From positions 62,001 through 126,000 of the forward strand of contig NZ_BMFY01000003.1 in assembly GCF_014639315.1 (NCBI RefSeq): a stretch of DNA of 64,000 nucleotides. The letters are read 5' to 3'. The notes below the pieces were generated by a model. That model was not told where the DNA came from. It saw only the letters and a list, made by a program, of their open reading frames with translations, and searched no databases. Every line of letters begins with the position of its first letter. Position 1 is the first letter of the stretch. Of the stretch, positions 52,605 through 61,334 are shown piece after piece. Source of the stretch: Sediminivirga luteola (GTDB lineage: Bacteria > Actinomycetota > Actinomycetes > Actinomycetales > Brevibacteriaceae). Made by a program: the position numbers and the translations under genes.

Positions 52605-54122
52605 TCAGCGGTGCTGTTCCGGCTCCTCGCCGCGGGCCAGCTTGTCCGCTCGTTCCTCCCAGAACCCGGCGTTCTTGATGCCCAGCGTGCGGGGATCGAA
52701 CTGCGGGTCCTTACCCGCCTTGAGCTGGGCGCGGTAGTCGTTGAGCGCCTTGAAGGCCGGCTGCTGGATGACCAGGATGCCCACGATGTTCAGCCAGGCC
52801 ATGATGCCCACGCCGATGTCGCCGATCGCCCAGGCGCGCCCTTCGGCACCCATCGCCCCGTAGAAGACGATGATCAGGATGGCCACCTGCAGAGCCGCCA
52901 GCACGCCGCGCTGGACGGTAGGGCTGCTGACCCCGCGCATCGCGTAGGTCAGGTTGGTCTCCGCCATGTAGTAGTAATAGACCAGCGTGGAGAACGCGAA
53001 GAAGGTCAGCGCGATTGCCACGAAGGCCGGCCCGGCTCCAGAGAACACGGTGCTCAACGCGAACTGGGTGTACTCGGCTCCGGGTTCGACGCCCTCGGGC
53101 AGGTTGGTGGCCTGGGAGATGACGTCATCGCCGTCGAAGACCTGGAACATTCCGGTGGAGAGCACCAGGAACGCGGTGGCCGAGCAGACCAGCAGGGTGT
53201 CGATGTAGACCGCGAAGGCCTGGACCACGCCCTGCTTTGCCGGGTGTGAGACCTCGGTGGCGGCCGCGGCGTGCGGGCCGGTTCCCTGCCCGGCCTCGTT
53301 GGAGTAGATGCCGCGGCGCACGCCCTGGTCGATGGCCGCGCCGAGGATGCCGCCGAAGACGGCGTGGGCGCCGAAGGCCGATTCGAAGATCAGTCCCAGC
53401 ATCGCCGGGATGGCGGAGGCGTTGGCCAGCAGCACGATCAGCGCGATGAGGATGTAGCCGACGGCCATGAACGGCACCACCACGGAGGTGAAGTGCGCGA
53501 TGCGCTTGACGCCGCCGATGATGATCACGCCGAGGACGAGGGCCAGCACGACGCCGATCATCCAGCGGTCCAGCACCGGGAAGGCGGAGGTGAGCGCCCC
53601 GGACATGGTGTCGGTCTGGATGCCCGGCAGGAAGATGCCCAGGGCGACGACCGAGACGACGGCGAAGATCCAGGCGTAGACCTTCATCGGCGTTGCCGCG
53701 CGGGTGTGACGGTAGGCCTTCTCGAAGTAGAAGGCCGGGCCGCCGCGGTACTCGCCGGTGCGGGGGTCGCGTTCCTTGAAGATCTGGCCGAGGGTGGACT
53801 CCACGAATGACGTCGCCGCACCCAGCAGCGCCACGACCCACATCCAGAAGACGGCGCCGGGGCCGCCGGAGGCGATCGCGACGGCGACGCCGGCGATGTT
53901 GCCCGCGCCCACGCGGCCGGACAGCGACATGGTCAGCGCCTGAAAGGAGGAGATGCCGTCCTTCGAACTGCCGCCCTCGCGCAGGTTCCTGATCATATTG
54001 GGGATCTGGCTGAACTGCACCAGCTTTGCCCTGATGGTGAAGAACAGGCCTGCCAGGAGGCAGAGCCAGACCAGCCCTGGGCTCCAGACGACGCTGTCCG
54101 CCCATTCCAGTATTGCGTCCAT
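52605..54122 (-). CDS. Sodium:alanine symporter (AGCS family)
   Basis: Integral membrane transporter of 505 aa with about ten helices. Family signatures: GLVWLCLLAGLFFTIRAKLV, FQALTMSLSGRVGAGNIAGV (about 62-81, Na+ and substrate site), GGPGAVFWMWVVALLGAATS, GIYSNEAGQGTGPHAAAATE (about 268-287) and the C-terminal NIVGILVIQQPAFKALNDYR. It imports alanine or glycine with sodium. The ATG at 54122 follows ACAGGAGA; an in-frame GTG 27 bp upstream lies before that ribosome-binding site and is less likely. Confidence 0.95.
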   Translation of the reverse strand: MDAILEWADSVVWSPGLVWLCLLAGLFFTIRAKLVQFSQIPNMIRNLREGGSSKDGISSFQALTMSLSGRVGAGNIAGVAVAIASGGPGAVFWMWVVALLGAATSFVESTLGQIFKERDPRTGEYRGGPAFYFEKAYRHTRAATPMKVYAWIFAVVSVVALGIFLPGIQTDTMSGALTSAFPVLDRWMIGVVLALVLGVIIIGGVKRIAHFTSVVVPFMAVGYILIALIVLLANASAIPAMLGLIFESAFGAHAVFGGILGAAIDQGVRRGIYSNEAGQGTGPHAAAATEVSHPAKQGVVQAFAVYIDTLLVCSATAFLVLSTGMFQVFDGDDVISQATNLPEGVEPGAEYTQFALSTVFSGAGPAFVAIALTFFAFSTLVYYYYMAETNLTYAMRGVSSPTVQRGVLAALQVAILIIVFYGAMGAEGRAWAIGDIGVGIMAWLNIVGILVIQQPAFKALNDYRAQLKAGKDPQFDPRTLGIKNAGFWEERADKLARGEEPEQHR

Positions 54123-54744
54123 TGAGTTCTCTCCTGTGGGGATGCTCACCGTGTGGGGTACGCCCTGTGGGGCGCATCACGTTGAAACCGCGAACTGCAC
54201 CTTAGCAGGCTTCGGGGCAGGTGAGAGACATGCTGCGCGAGCCGCGTCCTGGTAGCAGGTACGGCTGCCGGATCAGCGCGGTTGCGGGACCGGCTGCGCC
54301 GGACCGGCATGGGGCGGCCGCGGTGCGCGAGTCCCGCCGCCGGACCCTTCCGCTGCGATGCCCGGTACGGCTCGCCGCCGTATCCGGTGCCGTTCGGGTT
54401 AGACTGAGCCAGCCAGGCGGCACGAGGGCCGGTGTGACGCGGCCCGGTGCGTTGTCTGCGAGGCCGGTCGGGCACATCGAGTGCGAGCAGCGCCTGCCAC
54501 GGGCCCATGTCAACATCGCCGTTGCAGTTTCGTGATCGTCCCGTGACTGCCACGCGCCGAAGCGTGACTCAGGTCACTGATATGGCCGCTCTTTCCGGGG
54601 TGAAGGTCTCGAAACGTGCATGATCCCGCGATCTGTATTACGATCTTGTGACATAGCGCTTCCCCGCCCACCGGTCCCGCGTACGCACTCCTGGGTGTTC
54701 CGCGGCCGGTTGCCCAGTGCCCAGATGGATTTTGGAGTCTTATT
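54123..54744. other. Long intergenic region before the VanY-type gene
   Basis: 622 bp with no gene I can support; open frames here are low-quality Arg/Pro/Ala strings. It holds a CRP/GlxR-like site (54563-54578). TAGACT near 54398 is a possible -10 box and would give a leader of roughly 340 nt. A second candidate start area lies at the AT-richer stretch near 54635. I looked for a ydaO (c-di-AMP) riboswitch and could not place one with confidence. Confidence 0.5.
54563..54578. promoter_or_regulatory. CRP/GlxR-like operator
   Basis: CGTGA, 6 nt, TCACT: the core GTGA-N6-TCAC of the CRP/GlxR consensus is exact, with the outer bases differing. It lies about 167 bp before the start of the VanY-type carboxypeptidase. 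Confidence 0.5.
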
Positions 54745-55701
54745 GTGAGTTCGCAGCTGGATGCGAGTGCGCCGATGACCCGGCGCGAGCGCCGCGCACT
54801 CGAGGAAGCTGCCAAGCGGGAGGATGTTCGTCCCGCGTTCCGGAAGGCTACTGCACCCGCTGGTCGCGAGGACGGCGGGAATGAGGGAGAGCCGCCCTCT
54901 CTCGCGCCGGTGCCGGCGATCGAGCTGCGGCCCCGGGGATCGGCCCGCAAAGCGCTCAAGCCGCGCCAGCCCGGGCGTTTCGCCGCCGTGGGCGCCGTGG
55001 CCGGCGTCGGGGCGGCCGGAGTCGCCCTGGCAGCCGTCCTGATGACCGGTGGCACCCAGCCCGAGCCCGTCCCGGCCGAGGCGAAGGCCGCTCCGGAGCT
55101 GAATCCGCTTCAGCCCGCGGCGGTCGGTGGCCAGGGCTCCGAGGGCGACGCCGTCTCCGGCGGCGACCCCGAGGCTGGCGGCGAGCGGATGTCCTCCTTC
55201 GCCGGAGGCGTCCCGGACGTCTCCGAGCGCGATCAGGGTGATGCGGCGTCGCGCTCCATCACCCGCACGGTCCTTCCCGGCTGCGACGGCGAGCGCCCGC
55301 AGGGCGAGGTGCAGAATGGCCAGCTGCCGGAGGAATGGTTGTGCGAGATCGGCATCGACGGTCATAAGCTCCGTGCGGATGCCGCGGTGGCATTCGCGAA
55401 GATGAACGCCGCCTACAAGGCGGACACCGGCAAAGACCTGATCGTCACGGACAGCTATCGCTCCCTGGAGGGGCAGATCTCCGTGGCCGCCCGCAAGCCC
55501 GGCTTCGCGGCCCGCCCCGGCACCTCTCAGCACGGCTGGGGCCTGGCCATCGACTTCGGCGGCGGCATGTCCTCGGGAACCGGCCAGCAGTATGAGTGGC
55601 TGGTGGCCAACGGCGAGCGGTTCGGCTGGGAGAACCCGGACTGGGCCGCGAGGAACAACTACGAACTCTGGCACTGGGAGTACTTCCCGGGCCGGGACTG
55701 A
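54745..55701 (+). CDS. VanY-type D-Ala-D-Ala carboxypeptidase (M15)
   Basis: Product of 318 aa. The basic N-terminal region (about 1-80: MTRRERRALEEAAKRE, ARKALKPRQPGR) precedes one hydrophobic helix (about 77-98), so it is a type II membrane-anchored extracytoplasmic enzyme. A Glu/Ala/Gly linker leads to the M15 peptidase (about 195-318). Zinc and catalytic motifs: VTDSYRSLEGQ, GTSQHGWGLAIDFG (His and Asp ligands, about 259-272) and ELWHWEYFPG (catalytic Glu and His ligand) at the end. It trims peptidoglycan pentapeptides. The start is GTG with GGAG 7 nt upstream. Confidence 0.92.
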   Translation: MSSQLDASAPMTRRERRALEEAAKREDVRPAFRKATAPAGREDGGNEGEPPSLAPVPAIELRPRGSARKALKPRQPGRFAAVGAVAGVGAAGVALAAVLMTGGTQPEPVPAEAKAAPELNPLQPAAVGGQGSEGDAVSGGDPEAGGERMSSFAGGVPDVSERDQGDAASRSITRTVLPGCDGERPQGEVQNGQLPEEWLCEIGIDGHKLRADAAVAFAKMNAAYKADTGKDLIVTDSYRSLEGQISVAARKPGFAARPGTSQHGWGLAIDFGGGMSSGTGQQYEWLVANGERFGWENPDWAARNNYELWHWEYFPGRD

Positions 55702-55751
55702 CAGCGGCCGGCGCGCCTCCGGCGAGCGGTCTGGGCGCGGTCTTTTCGTGC

Positions 55752-55757
55752 TAGACT
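55752..55757 (+). promoter_or_regulatory. Probable -10 box of tRNA-Arg
   Basis: TAGACT, 26 bp before the mature tRNA 5' end. No convincing -35 box at 16-18 nt spacing. Confidence 0.4.
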
Positions 55758-55783
55758 AGCTCAGGCTGCTACGCCGCAGCCCC

Positions 55784-55856
55784 GCCCCCTTAGCTCAGTG
55801 GATAGAGCGTCTGCCTCCGGAGCAGAAGGCCGCAGGTTCGAATCCTGCAGGGGGCA
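55784..55856 (+). tRNA. tRNA-Arg (CCG)
   Basis: 73 nt. The acceptor stem GCCCCCT pairs with AGGGGGC, discriminator A, with no encoded CCA. D-arm TAGCTCAGTGGATAGAGC, anticodon loop CTCCGGA between stems TCTGC and GCAGA (anticodon CCG), and T-arm GCAGGTTCGAATCCTGC are all standard. Reads CGG codons. Confidence 0.97.
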
Positions 55857-55864
55857 CTCATGTG

Positions 55865-55908
55865 AAGTGTCAGGACATCGTTTCCCAGGTGCCCTGGCAC
55901 TTTTCTTT
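55865..55908 (+). terminator. Terminator of tRNA-Arg
   Basis: AAGTGTCAGG (55865-55874) pairs with CCTGGCACTT (55893-55902) with one G-T wobble pair, 18 nt loop, followed by TTCTTT. Confidence 0.7.
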
Positions 55909-56009
55909 TGTCTGGCGCAGGGCTCTGTGTCGGGGACCGCGGGTTATAGGAACAAATGTGTGTACAGGAGGGCGATGGATCGTTGATCTGACACCGATGT
56001 AGAGGGTTA

Positions 56010-56030
56010 CACATGCTTTGAAAGCATGTG
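56010..56030. promoter_or_regulatory. 21 bp palindrome upstream of alcohol dehydrogenase
   Basis: CACATGCTTT, central G, AAAGCATGTG: perfect dyad symmetry, 195 bp before the dehydrogenase start. Possible operator, perhaps for the downstream XRE regulator, or a relic of an inserted element. Confidence 0.6.
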
Positions 56031-56224
56031 GAGTGACTCCTGCTTCGAATCAGCCGGCATGTGGTGTATGCGGCACCAAGCTGGTGCGCAACGGTAACCC
56101 GGGACCGCAACAGCAGACCGCGCTGCCGGGAGCGCTTCCCGGTGAGGGGTACTGACAGGGTCTCCCTCGGCCGGCCTCGCGGTGGTGAAGTGGAGCAGTA
56201 CCTTCTCGCGAGCAAGGAGAATCC

Positions 56225-57268
56225 ATGCCTGCTGTTACAGCACTTACCGCACCCTCCGCCCACGCGCCGCTCACCCGGGGCACCGTGTACCGCCGCGATC
56301 CGGGCCCGCACGATGTGCAGATCGAGATCCGCTGGGCCGGGATCTGCCACTCCGACATCCACACCGTCCGCGGCGACTGGGGGCCGGTGCCCTACCCGCT
56401 GACCGTCGGGCACGAGATCGCCGGCGTCGTCTCCGCCATCGGCGACCAGGTCACTGCCTATGCGGTGGGGGACCGGGTCGGCGTGGGCTGCATGGTCGGC
56501 TCCTGCCGGGAATGCGAGAACTGCCGCAACGGCTTCGAGCAGCACTGCCGGAACGGGATGCTGGACACCTACAACGGCAAGCTCCCGGACGGCGCCGTCA
56601 CGCAGGGCGGTTACTCCCGCTCGATCGTGGTCGATGAGAACTACGTCCTGCGCATCCCGGAGAACCTGCCGTTCGAGAAGACCGCCCCGCTGCTGTGCGC
56701 CGGGATCACCACCTACTCCCCGCTGCGGCAGTGGGGCGCCGGCCCGGGCAAGCGGGTCGCCATCGTCGGTATGGGCGGCCTGGGGCACATGGGCGTGAAG
56801 CTCGCCCATGCCATGGGTGCCGAGGTCACGGTGCTCTCCCAGACCCTGAGCAAGAAGGAGGACGGGTTGCGGTTGGGAGCGGACCACTACCATGCCACCG
56901 GCGACCCGCAGACCTTCGCCGCGCTGCGGGACGCCTTCGACATCATCCTCAACACCGTCAGCGTCCCCATCGACCACAACGAGTACCTGCGGCTGCTGCG
57001 CTTCGACGGGGTCATGGTCAGTGTGGGAGTGCCGCCCGAGCCGGCCAGCCTGGATAGCATGACGCTGTTCGACAACCGGCGGATCTACACCGGCTCCAAG
57101 ATCGGCGGAATAGAGGCGACCCAGGAGATGCTGGACTTCTGCGGGGAGCACGGCATCGTCCCCGAGGTGGAGATCATCGGCGCCGACGAGGTCACTCGGG
57201 CCTGGGAGAATGTCCTGGCCTCCAAGGTCCGGTACCGCTACGTGATCGACATCTCCACCCTCAGCTGA
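56225..57268 (+). CDS. Zinc-dependent NAD(P) alcohol dehydrogenase
   Basis: Medium-chain dehydrogenase of 347 aa, YahK/cinnamyl-alcohol-dehydrogenase-like. Catalytic zinc ligands: [13 protein letters not shown] (Cys and downstream), [10 protein letters not shown] (His-Glu, about 61-70) and AGITTY with its preceding Cys (about 158). Structural zinc Cys residues lie in [20 protein letters not shown] (about 89-108). The NAD(P) fold motif is [14 protein letters not shown] (about 182-195). It probably reduces aldehydes with NADPH. A strong ribosome-binding site (AAGGAG) precedes the ATG. The regulator gene follows 16 bp downstream, likely in the same transcript. Confidence 0.95.
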   Translation: MPAVTALTAPSAHAPLTRGTVYRRDPGPHDVQIEIRWAGICHSDIHTVRGDWGPVPYPLTVGHEIAGVVSAIGDQVTAYAVGDRVGVGCMVGSCRECENCRNGFEQHCRNGMLDTYNGKLPDGAVTQGGYSRSIVVDENYVLRIPENLPFEKTAPLLCAGITTYSPLRQWGAGPGKRVAIVGMGGLGHMGVKLAHAMGAEVTVLSQTLSKKEDGLRLGADHYHATGDPQTFAALRDAFDIILNTVSVPIDHNEYLRLLRFDGVMVSVGVPPEPASLDSMTLFDNRRIYTGSKIGGIEATQEMLDFCGEHGIVPEVEIIGADEVTRAWENVLASKVRYRYVIDISTLS

Positions 57269-57284
57269 GACGGAGGCATCGCGG

Positions 57285-58214
57285 ATGAACGACAAGGACA
57301 GCGTACGGGACTTCCTGATGAGCCGCCGGGCGCGCGTGCGGCCGGAAGAGGCGGGATTCCCCCGCCCCGGGCGCTCCCGCAGGGTACCGGGCCTGCGGCG
57401 TGAGGAGGTCGCGGTCCGGGCCGGAGTGAGCGTGGAGTACTACACCCGCTTGGAGCGCGGGCACATCGCCGGCGCCTCCGACGCCGTGCTCAACGCACTG
57501 GCCCGAGCGCTGCGACTGAGCGAGGCCGAGCGGGTCCACCTGTTTGACCTGGCCGGCCGGGCGCCGGCTCCTCTCACCGCGAGCGCTTCGGTCCCGGAGC
57601 GAGTACGGGAGTCCGTGCAGCGCCTGCTCGACGGCATGGACTCCGCTGCCGTCGTGGAGAACCACAGGGCTGACATCATCGCCACCAACGCGATCGGCAG
57701 GCTGCTCTACTCCCCGCAACTGGAGATGGACGGCAGACCCAACTCGGTGCGCTTCGCCTTCCTGGACCCCAGGGCCGAGGAGTACTTCGTCGAGTGGGCG
57801 GATATCCGGCGCATGTGCGCGGCGTCGCTGCGCATGGCCGCCGGCAGCAATCCGCTGGATGAAAAGCTCACCGCGCTCATCGGCGAGCTGTCCATTCGCA
57901 GCCCGCTGTTCCGTCAGGAATGGGCGGGCCACCACGTCCACATCCACCAGACCGGCATCAAGCGCTTCCGCCATCCGGAGGTCGGCCGGCTGGACCTGCA
58001 GTTCGACGTCCTGGAGATGCCCGGTGAGCCCGGACTGAAGATCGTCACCTATCACGTGGCTGAGAACAACCCGACTGAGCAGAACTGGCGGCTCCTCGCC
58101 TCTCTTGCGCTCACGAAGGAGAGGGGCCAGGAAGGGCACGGGCCGGGCCAGCGCGGGACCGGCCCGGCGCCGGTGCCTGCCCGGTGGCCGGAGGAAGCAG
58201 GAGCAGACGGCTGA
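57285..58214 (+). CDS. XRE family regulator with MmyB-like ligand-binding domain
   Basis: Product of 309 aa. The helix-turn-helix spans about 30-85 (RVPGLRREEVAVRAGVSVEY, YTRLERGHIAGASDAVLNAL). About 105-275 is the PAS-like MmyB ligand-binding domain (VVENHRADIIATNAIGRLLY, FLDPRAEEYFVEWADIRRMC, RQEWAGHHVHIHQTGIKRF). In Streptomyces such regulators often control an adjacent oxidoreductase gene and are thought to bind fatty-acid-like ligands. The paired alcohol dehydrogenase upstream fits. The last 35 residues are Gly/Pro-rich and disordered. Confidence 0.9.
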   Translation: MNDKDSVRDFLMSRRARVRPEEAGFPRPGRSRRVPGLRREEVAVRAGVSVEYYTRLERGHIAGASDAVLNALARALRLSEAERVHLFDLAGRAPAPLTASASVPERVRESVQRLLDGMDSAAVVENHRADIIATNAIGRLLYSPQLEMDGRPNSVRFAFLDPRAEEYFVEWADIRRMCAASLRMAAGSNPLDEKLTALIGELSIRSPLFRQEWAGHHVHIHQTGIKRFRHPEVGRLDLQFDVLEMPGEPGLKIVTYHVAENNPTEQNWRLLASLALTKERGQEGHGPGQRGTGPAPVPARWPEEAGADG

Positions 58215-58311
58215 AACCGCGGTCGTCACGGGGAGGCCGCGCGGCTGCACGTGTGAACCGGTGATCGACCCAATGAACTTCTGGGCGGCTGGGAACTGAG
58301 CGGCGTCCGGC

Positions 58312-59937
58312 TCAGTCCGCGCGGTGGAGCGCGGGACCGCGACGGGCGCGGTGGACGTTCCCCTCGGAGTCGGCTTTCGGCTCCGGCAGCACGGGCCAGC
58401 GTTTCAGGAGCGCGTTGCGCAGCTCGTGGTTTTTGCCGCTGGACGCCGCGTTCCATCCGAACGCCGCCACCAGCGCGGCGAGCGAGGCAGCCAGCGTGAT
58501 GCCGGCGACCGGGCGCAGATCGGCGAAGATGGTCTCGGCGTCGGAGTAGAGGTTGCTCAGATCGCTGATGACCCCACTGCCGAGGACGAGGATCGCGGCC
58601 CCGACGGTCGTGCCCGCCCCCGCAAGTCCGGACAGGGCCTGCGCGGCCGCGACGGCATGGCGTTCGGCGTGCCGCCCCAGGAGATCCTCGTCCGGCCGGG
58701 CGGCCGAGGGGTCGGCGAGCGCCTGTTGGAGGGATGCCTGTTCCCGGCGCTGGACGGCGCCCTCGACGAGTGTGCCGGCAAGCGCGGCTGCGACGGCCAG
58801 CGTCAGGCAGATCGCGAAGCCCCACAGCCCCACGTCGATGAGGCGCTCGACATCGGCCCCGTAGGTGGCGCGGGTACCGGCCCGGCCGCCGGGCCATCGT
58901 TCGGCGTCGGGGTGCGTCACTGCAAGCAGCGCGTGCAGCAGCATGAACGCCAGCGCGGCGAGACCGCCGCCGGCGTAACTCAGCAGCGCGCCAAGACCCG
59001 GGCGGTGGGCCGGACTGCTCCGGACGGTCTCGTGCGCGGCATCCCAGGCGGCCTGTTCGTCCTCGGTGCGCCAGTGGGCGGCGATCGCCTCGCGGCCGGC
59101 CTCGTGCGCGGGGCGGACCGTGTGCAGGACGGACCGGGCGAGCCAGCCGATGCCGGCCAGGTAGGCCACGCCGACGCCGAAGACGATCCATCCTGACACG
59201 AAGGGCTCGTCGTAGGTGAGCGTGAAGATCCCCAGGAAGATCACCAGGAAGCCGCCGATGATCAGGTTGATGAGGGCGAAACCCGTGAACGAGCCGAAGG
59301 CCTTGCGCACAGTCGCCTCGACTTGCTGCGGATGCGGCACGGCATTCCTGGGCGCGCCTGCCGCTGCCGCGGCGGCCAGCGCACGCGAGGTCGCGACCTC
59401 CTTGACTCCCCGGGCCAGGACGACGGCGAGCCAGCCCAGATAGGCGCCGCCCAGGGCAAGGCCGACGCCGACCCTGCTGAGCTGGTCCACGGCGCTGGAC
59501 AGTACGGGATGGCTCAGCAGGCCCTCTTCGGCGAGGAGACCGGCGGCGAAAGCAAGCACAGTTGCCGCACCGACCCCGGCCAGGAAGGGGATCAGTGTGC
59601 GAATCGTCATACCGGCAAGCTCACCGACAAAGCCGGTCGGGTAATCGTGCCAATGTGCGGTGCTCCTGGGCGCCTGCGAGCCTGTCGCAGGCGCATCCGT
59701 CGCGGAGGAACCGGCTGTCGGCAGATCTGCTGCCGGCGTGCCAGCTGCCGGAGTGTCAGGGCTCCGGGGGCCGACCGTCGCGGGTGCCGGAGGGGTGGAC
59801 GGCGGGGATCCGGGCGTTCGCGACGCCGAGGCGAGCGGGCGTGCGTCCGCATCCGCGGCGGGGGAGCCGGAAGAGCCCGGCCGGCCCGTCTCATCGGGCC
59901 CGCCGGGCTCGTGGCTCCCAGGGGGAGAAGCGCTCAT
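58312..59937 (-). CDS. Uncharacterised multi-pass membrane protein
   Basis: Product of 541 aa that I do not recognise. Residues 1-95 are disordered and Pro/Ala/Ser/Thr-rich. At least seven hydrophobic helices follow, for example IPFLAGVGAATVLAFAAGLL, VGVGLALGGAYLGWLAVVLA, GFALINLIIGGFLVIFLGIF, WIVFGVGVAYLAGIGWLA, LSYAGGGLAALAFMLLHALL, VGLWGFAICLTLAVAAALAG and TVGAAILVLGSGVISDLSNL. A soluble loop after the fourth helix is Glu/Ala/Arg-rich. The C-terminus is basic. TACAGT 7 nt before the ATG suggests a leaderless message. Nothing nearby reveals its job. Confidence 0.8.
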   Translation of the reverse strand: MSASPPGSHEPGGPDETGRPGSSGSPAADADARPLASASRTPGSPPSTPPAPATVGPRSPDTPAAGTPAADLPTAGSSATDAPATGSQAPRSTAHWHDYPTGFVGELAGMTIRTLIPFLAGVGAATVLAFAAGLLAEEGLLSHPVLSSAVDQLSRVGVGLALGGAYLGWLAVVLARGVKEVATSRALAAAAAAGAPRNAVPHPQQVEATVRKAFGSFTGFALINLIIGGFLVIFLGIFTLTYDEPFVSGWIVFGVGVAYLAGIGWLARSVLHTVRPAHEAGREAIAAHWRTEDEQAAWDAAHETVRSSPAHRPGLGALLSYAGGGLAALAFMLLHALLAVTHPDAERWPGGRAGTRATYGADVERLIDVGLWGFAICLTLAVAAALAGTLVEGAVQRREQASLQQALADPSAARPDEDLLGRHAERHAVAAAQALSGLAGAGTTVGAAILVLGSGVISDLSNLYSDAETIFADLRPVAGITLAASLAALVAAFGWNAASSGKNHELRNALLKRWPVLPEPKADSEGNVHRARRGPALHRAD

Positions 59938-59944
59938 GACGGCT

Positions 59945-59950
59945 ACTGTA
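59945..59950 (-). promoter_or_regulatory. -10 box, leaderless start of the membrane protein gene
   Basis: TACAGT on the minus strand, 7 nt before the ATG at 59937; it sits in the 43 bp gap after the gap gene. Confidence 0.45.
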
Positions 59951-59980
59951 GCCGCACCTGAGCGGGGGTGCGCTTGACGA

Positions 59981-60976
59981 TCAGGAGGCGAGCAGCTCCA
60001 GGGTGTCGATCACGCGGTTGGAGAAGCCCCACTCGTTGTCGTACCAGGCGACGACCTTGATGTGGCGTCCGTCGACGCGGGTGAGCGCGGAGTCGAAGAT
60101 GGACGAGTGCGGATTGCCGACGATGTCGGAGGAGACCAAGGCGTCCTCGGAGTACTCCAGGATACCCTTCAGACGTCTCTCGGCGGCCTCACGGTAGGCG
60201 GCCAGCACCTCGTCGACCGTGACGTCACGCGAGACCGTGGTGTTCAGCTCGACGATCGAGCCGACCGGCACCGGCACGCGGATCGAGTCGCCGTTCAGCT
60301 TGCCGTCCAGCTGGGGCAGCACCAGGCCGATGGCCTTAGCGGCACCGGTCGTGGTGGGCACGATGTTCTCCGCCGCGGCGCGCGCCCGGCGCGGATCGCG
60401 GTGCGGGCCGTCCTGCAGGTTCTGCTCCTGAGTGTAAGCGTGCACCGTGGTCATGAAGCCGTGCTCGATGCCGGCCAGATCGTCCAGCACGGACGCCAGC
60501 GGCGCCAGCGCATTGGTGGTACAGGACGCATTGGAGACGATGGTGTGGGACTGGGCGTCGTAGGCCTCGGTGTTCACGCCGTAGGCGAGGGTGACGTCCG
60601 CACCGGAGGACGGTGCGCTGACCAGGACCTTCTTGGCGCCAGCGGTCAAGTGGGCGCGGGCGGCCTCAGCGGAGGTGAACCGGCCGGTGGACTCCAGGAC
60701 GATGTCGACGCCCAGCTCCGCCCAGGGGAGCTTTTCCGGCTCGCGCTCGGCGGTCACGGCGATGCGGCGGCCGTCGACGATGAGGGCGTCCGACTCCGCC
60801 TGTACCGGGCGGCCGAGCCGTCCGGCGGTGGTGTCGAAGGCCAGCAGGCGTGCCAGCGCGGCGGGGTCCGTCAGGTCGTTGACGGCCACCAGCTCCAGGG
60901 AGCTGTCCCGCTCCAGCAGGGCGCGCAGCACATTGCGGCCGATCCGGCCGAATCCGTTGATCGCGATGCGAGTCAA
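59981..60976 (-). CDS. gap: Type I glyceraldehyde-3-phosphate dehydrogenase
   Basis: Glycolytic NAD-dependent enzyme of 331 aa. The NAD-binding GFGRIGRNVLRALL (8-21), catalytic Cys in SNASCTTNALAPLA (about 148-161), HAYTQEQNLQDGPHRDPRRA (His of the Cys-His pair) and WYDNEWGFSNRVIDTL near the C-terminus are all present. The phosphate-binding segment TTTGAAKAIGLVLPQLDGKL is conserved. It is not clustered with pgk or tpi in this window, so it could be a second or catabolite-regulated copy. A large nested palindrome lies upstream. Confidence 0.95.
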   Translation of the reverse strand: MTRIAINGFGRIGRNVLRALLERDSSLELVAVNDLTDPAALARLLAFDTTAGRLGRPVQAESDALIVDGRRIAVTAEREPEKLPWAELGVDIVLESTGRFTSAEAARAHLTAGAKKVLVSAPSSGADVTLAYGVNTEAYDAQSHTIVSNASCTTNALAPLASVLDDLAGIEHGFMTTVHAYTQEQNLQDGPHRDPRRARAAAENIVPTTTGAAKAIGLVLPQLDGKLNGDSIRVPVPVGSIVELNTTVSRDVTVDEVLAAYREAAERRLKGILEYSEDALVSSDIVGNPHSSIFDSALTRVDGRHIKVVAWYDNEWGFSNRVIDTLELLAS

Positions 60977-61334
60977 GGCGTGTCCTCTCTCATGCGTATC
61001 TCATGCGTATCGGGTCACTACCAGGGTGGCGCCGCCGATGGAGGAGAGACAGTGGCCGTAACGCCATCGTTCGAAAGGATCTCGCCAAGGCGCCGCGCGC
61101 AGCCGCGCCGATGTGAAACGCCTCACCTCGCGGCGTGTGAAGCGGCCCGTTCGTCCCGAAAAACACCATCGTGTTGCCAGGACACCACCGTCTACGGTGT
61201 CGTTCTGGCAACACGGTGGTGTCTGGCGAATCCGGGCTCTCTGCCGGAGGGTGCGCCCGTTTCGGTTCCAGCGCCGCGCCGCAGTGCGTTGAACGAGGAC
61301 GAGCGATGGCCGCACCGGCCCGCGCTCTCTGACC
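60977..61334. other. Upstream region of gap with nested palindrome
   Basis: 358 bp between the gap start and the stop of the GlxA-type regulator (both minus strand). It holds the inverted repeat at 61163-61222. The rest, including a short Arg-rich open frame, shows no supportable gene. Confidence 0.55.
61163..61222. repeat. Large nested inverted repeat upstream of gap
   Basis: Outer arms ACACCATCGTGTTGCCAG (61163-61180) and CTGGCAACACGGTGGTGT (61205-61222) pair over 18 bp with one mismatch. The 24 nt between them holds its own palindrome (GACACC with GGTGTC, and CACCGT-ct-ACGGTG). The half-site ACACCAYCGT therefore occurs repeatedly in both orientations. Operator array or RNA structure for gap expression. 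Confidence 0.8.

Larger units (their letters stand above)
55857..56224. other. Gap between tRNA-Arg and alcohol dehydrogenase
   Basis: 368 bp, visibly less GC-rich than its surroundings around 55920-56050. It contains the tRNA terminator, a perfect 21 bp palindrome (56010-56030) and the ribosome-binding site of the next gene. I see no intact gene, integrase or duplicated tRNA end. Confidence 0.5.

Noticed and set aside
54400-54744. ydaO-type (c-di-AMP) riboswitch before the VanY-type gene.
   Set aside because: Such switches often precede actinobacterial cell-wall enzymes, and CGGGGTGAAGG near 54597 hinted at one, but I could not align the conserved core. A covariance-model search would decide.
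55784-56224. Integrated element or att site at tRNA-Arg.
   Set aside because: No integrase gene and no duplicated tRNA 3' end within the window.
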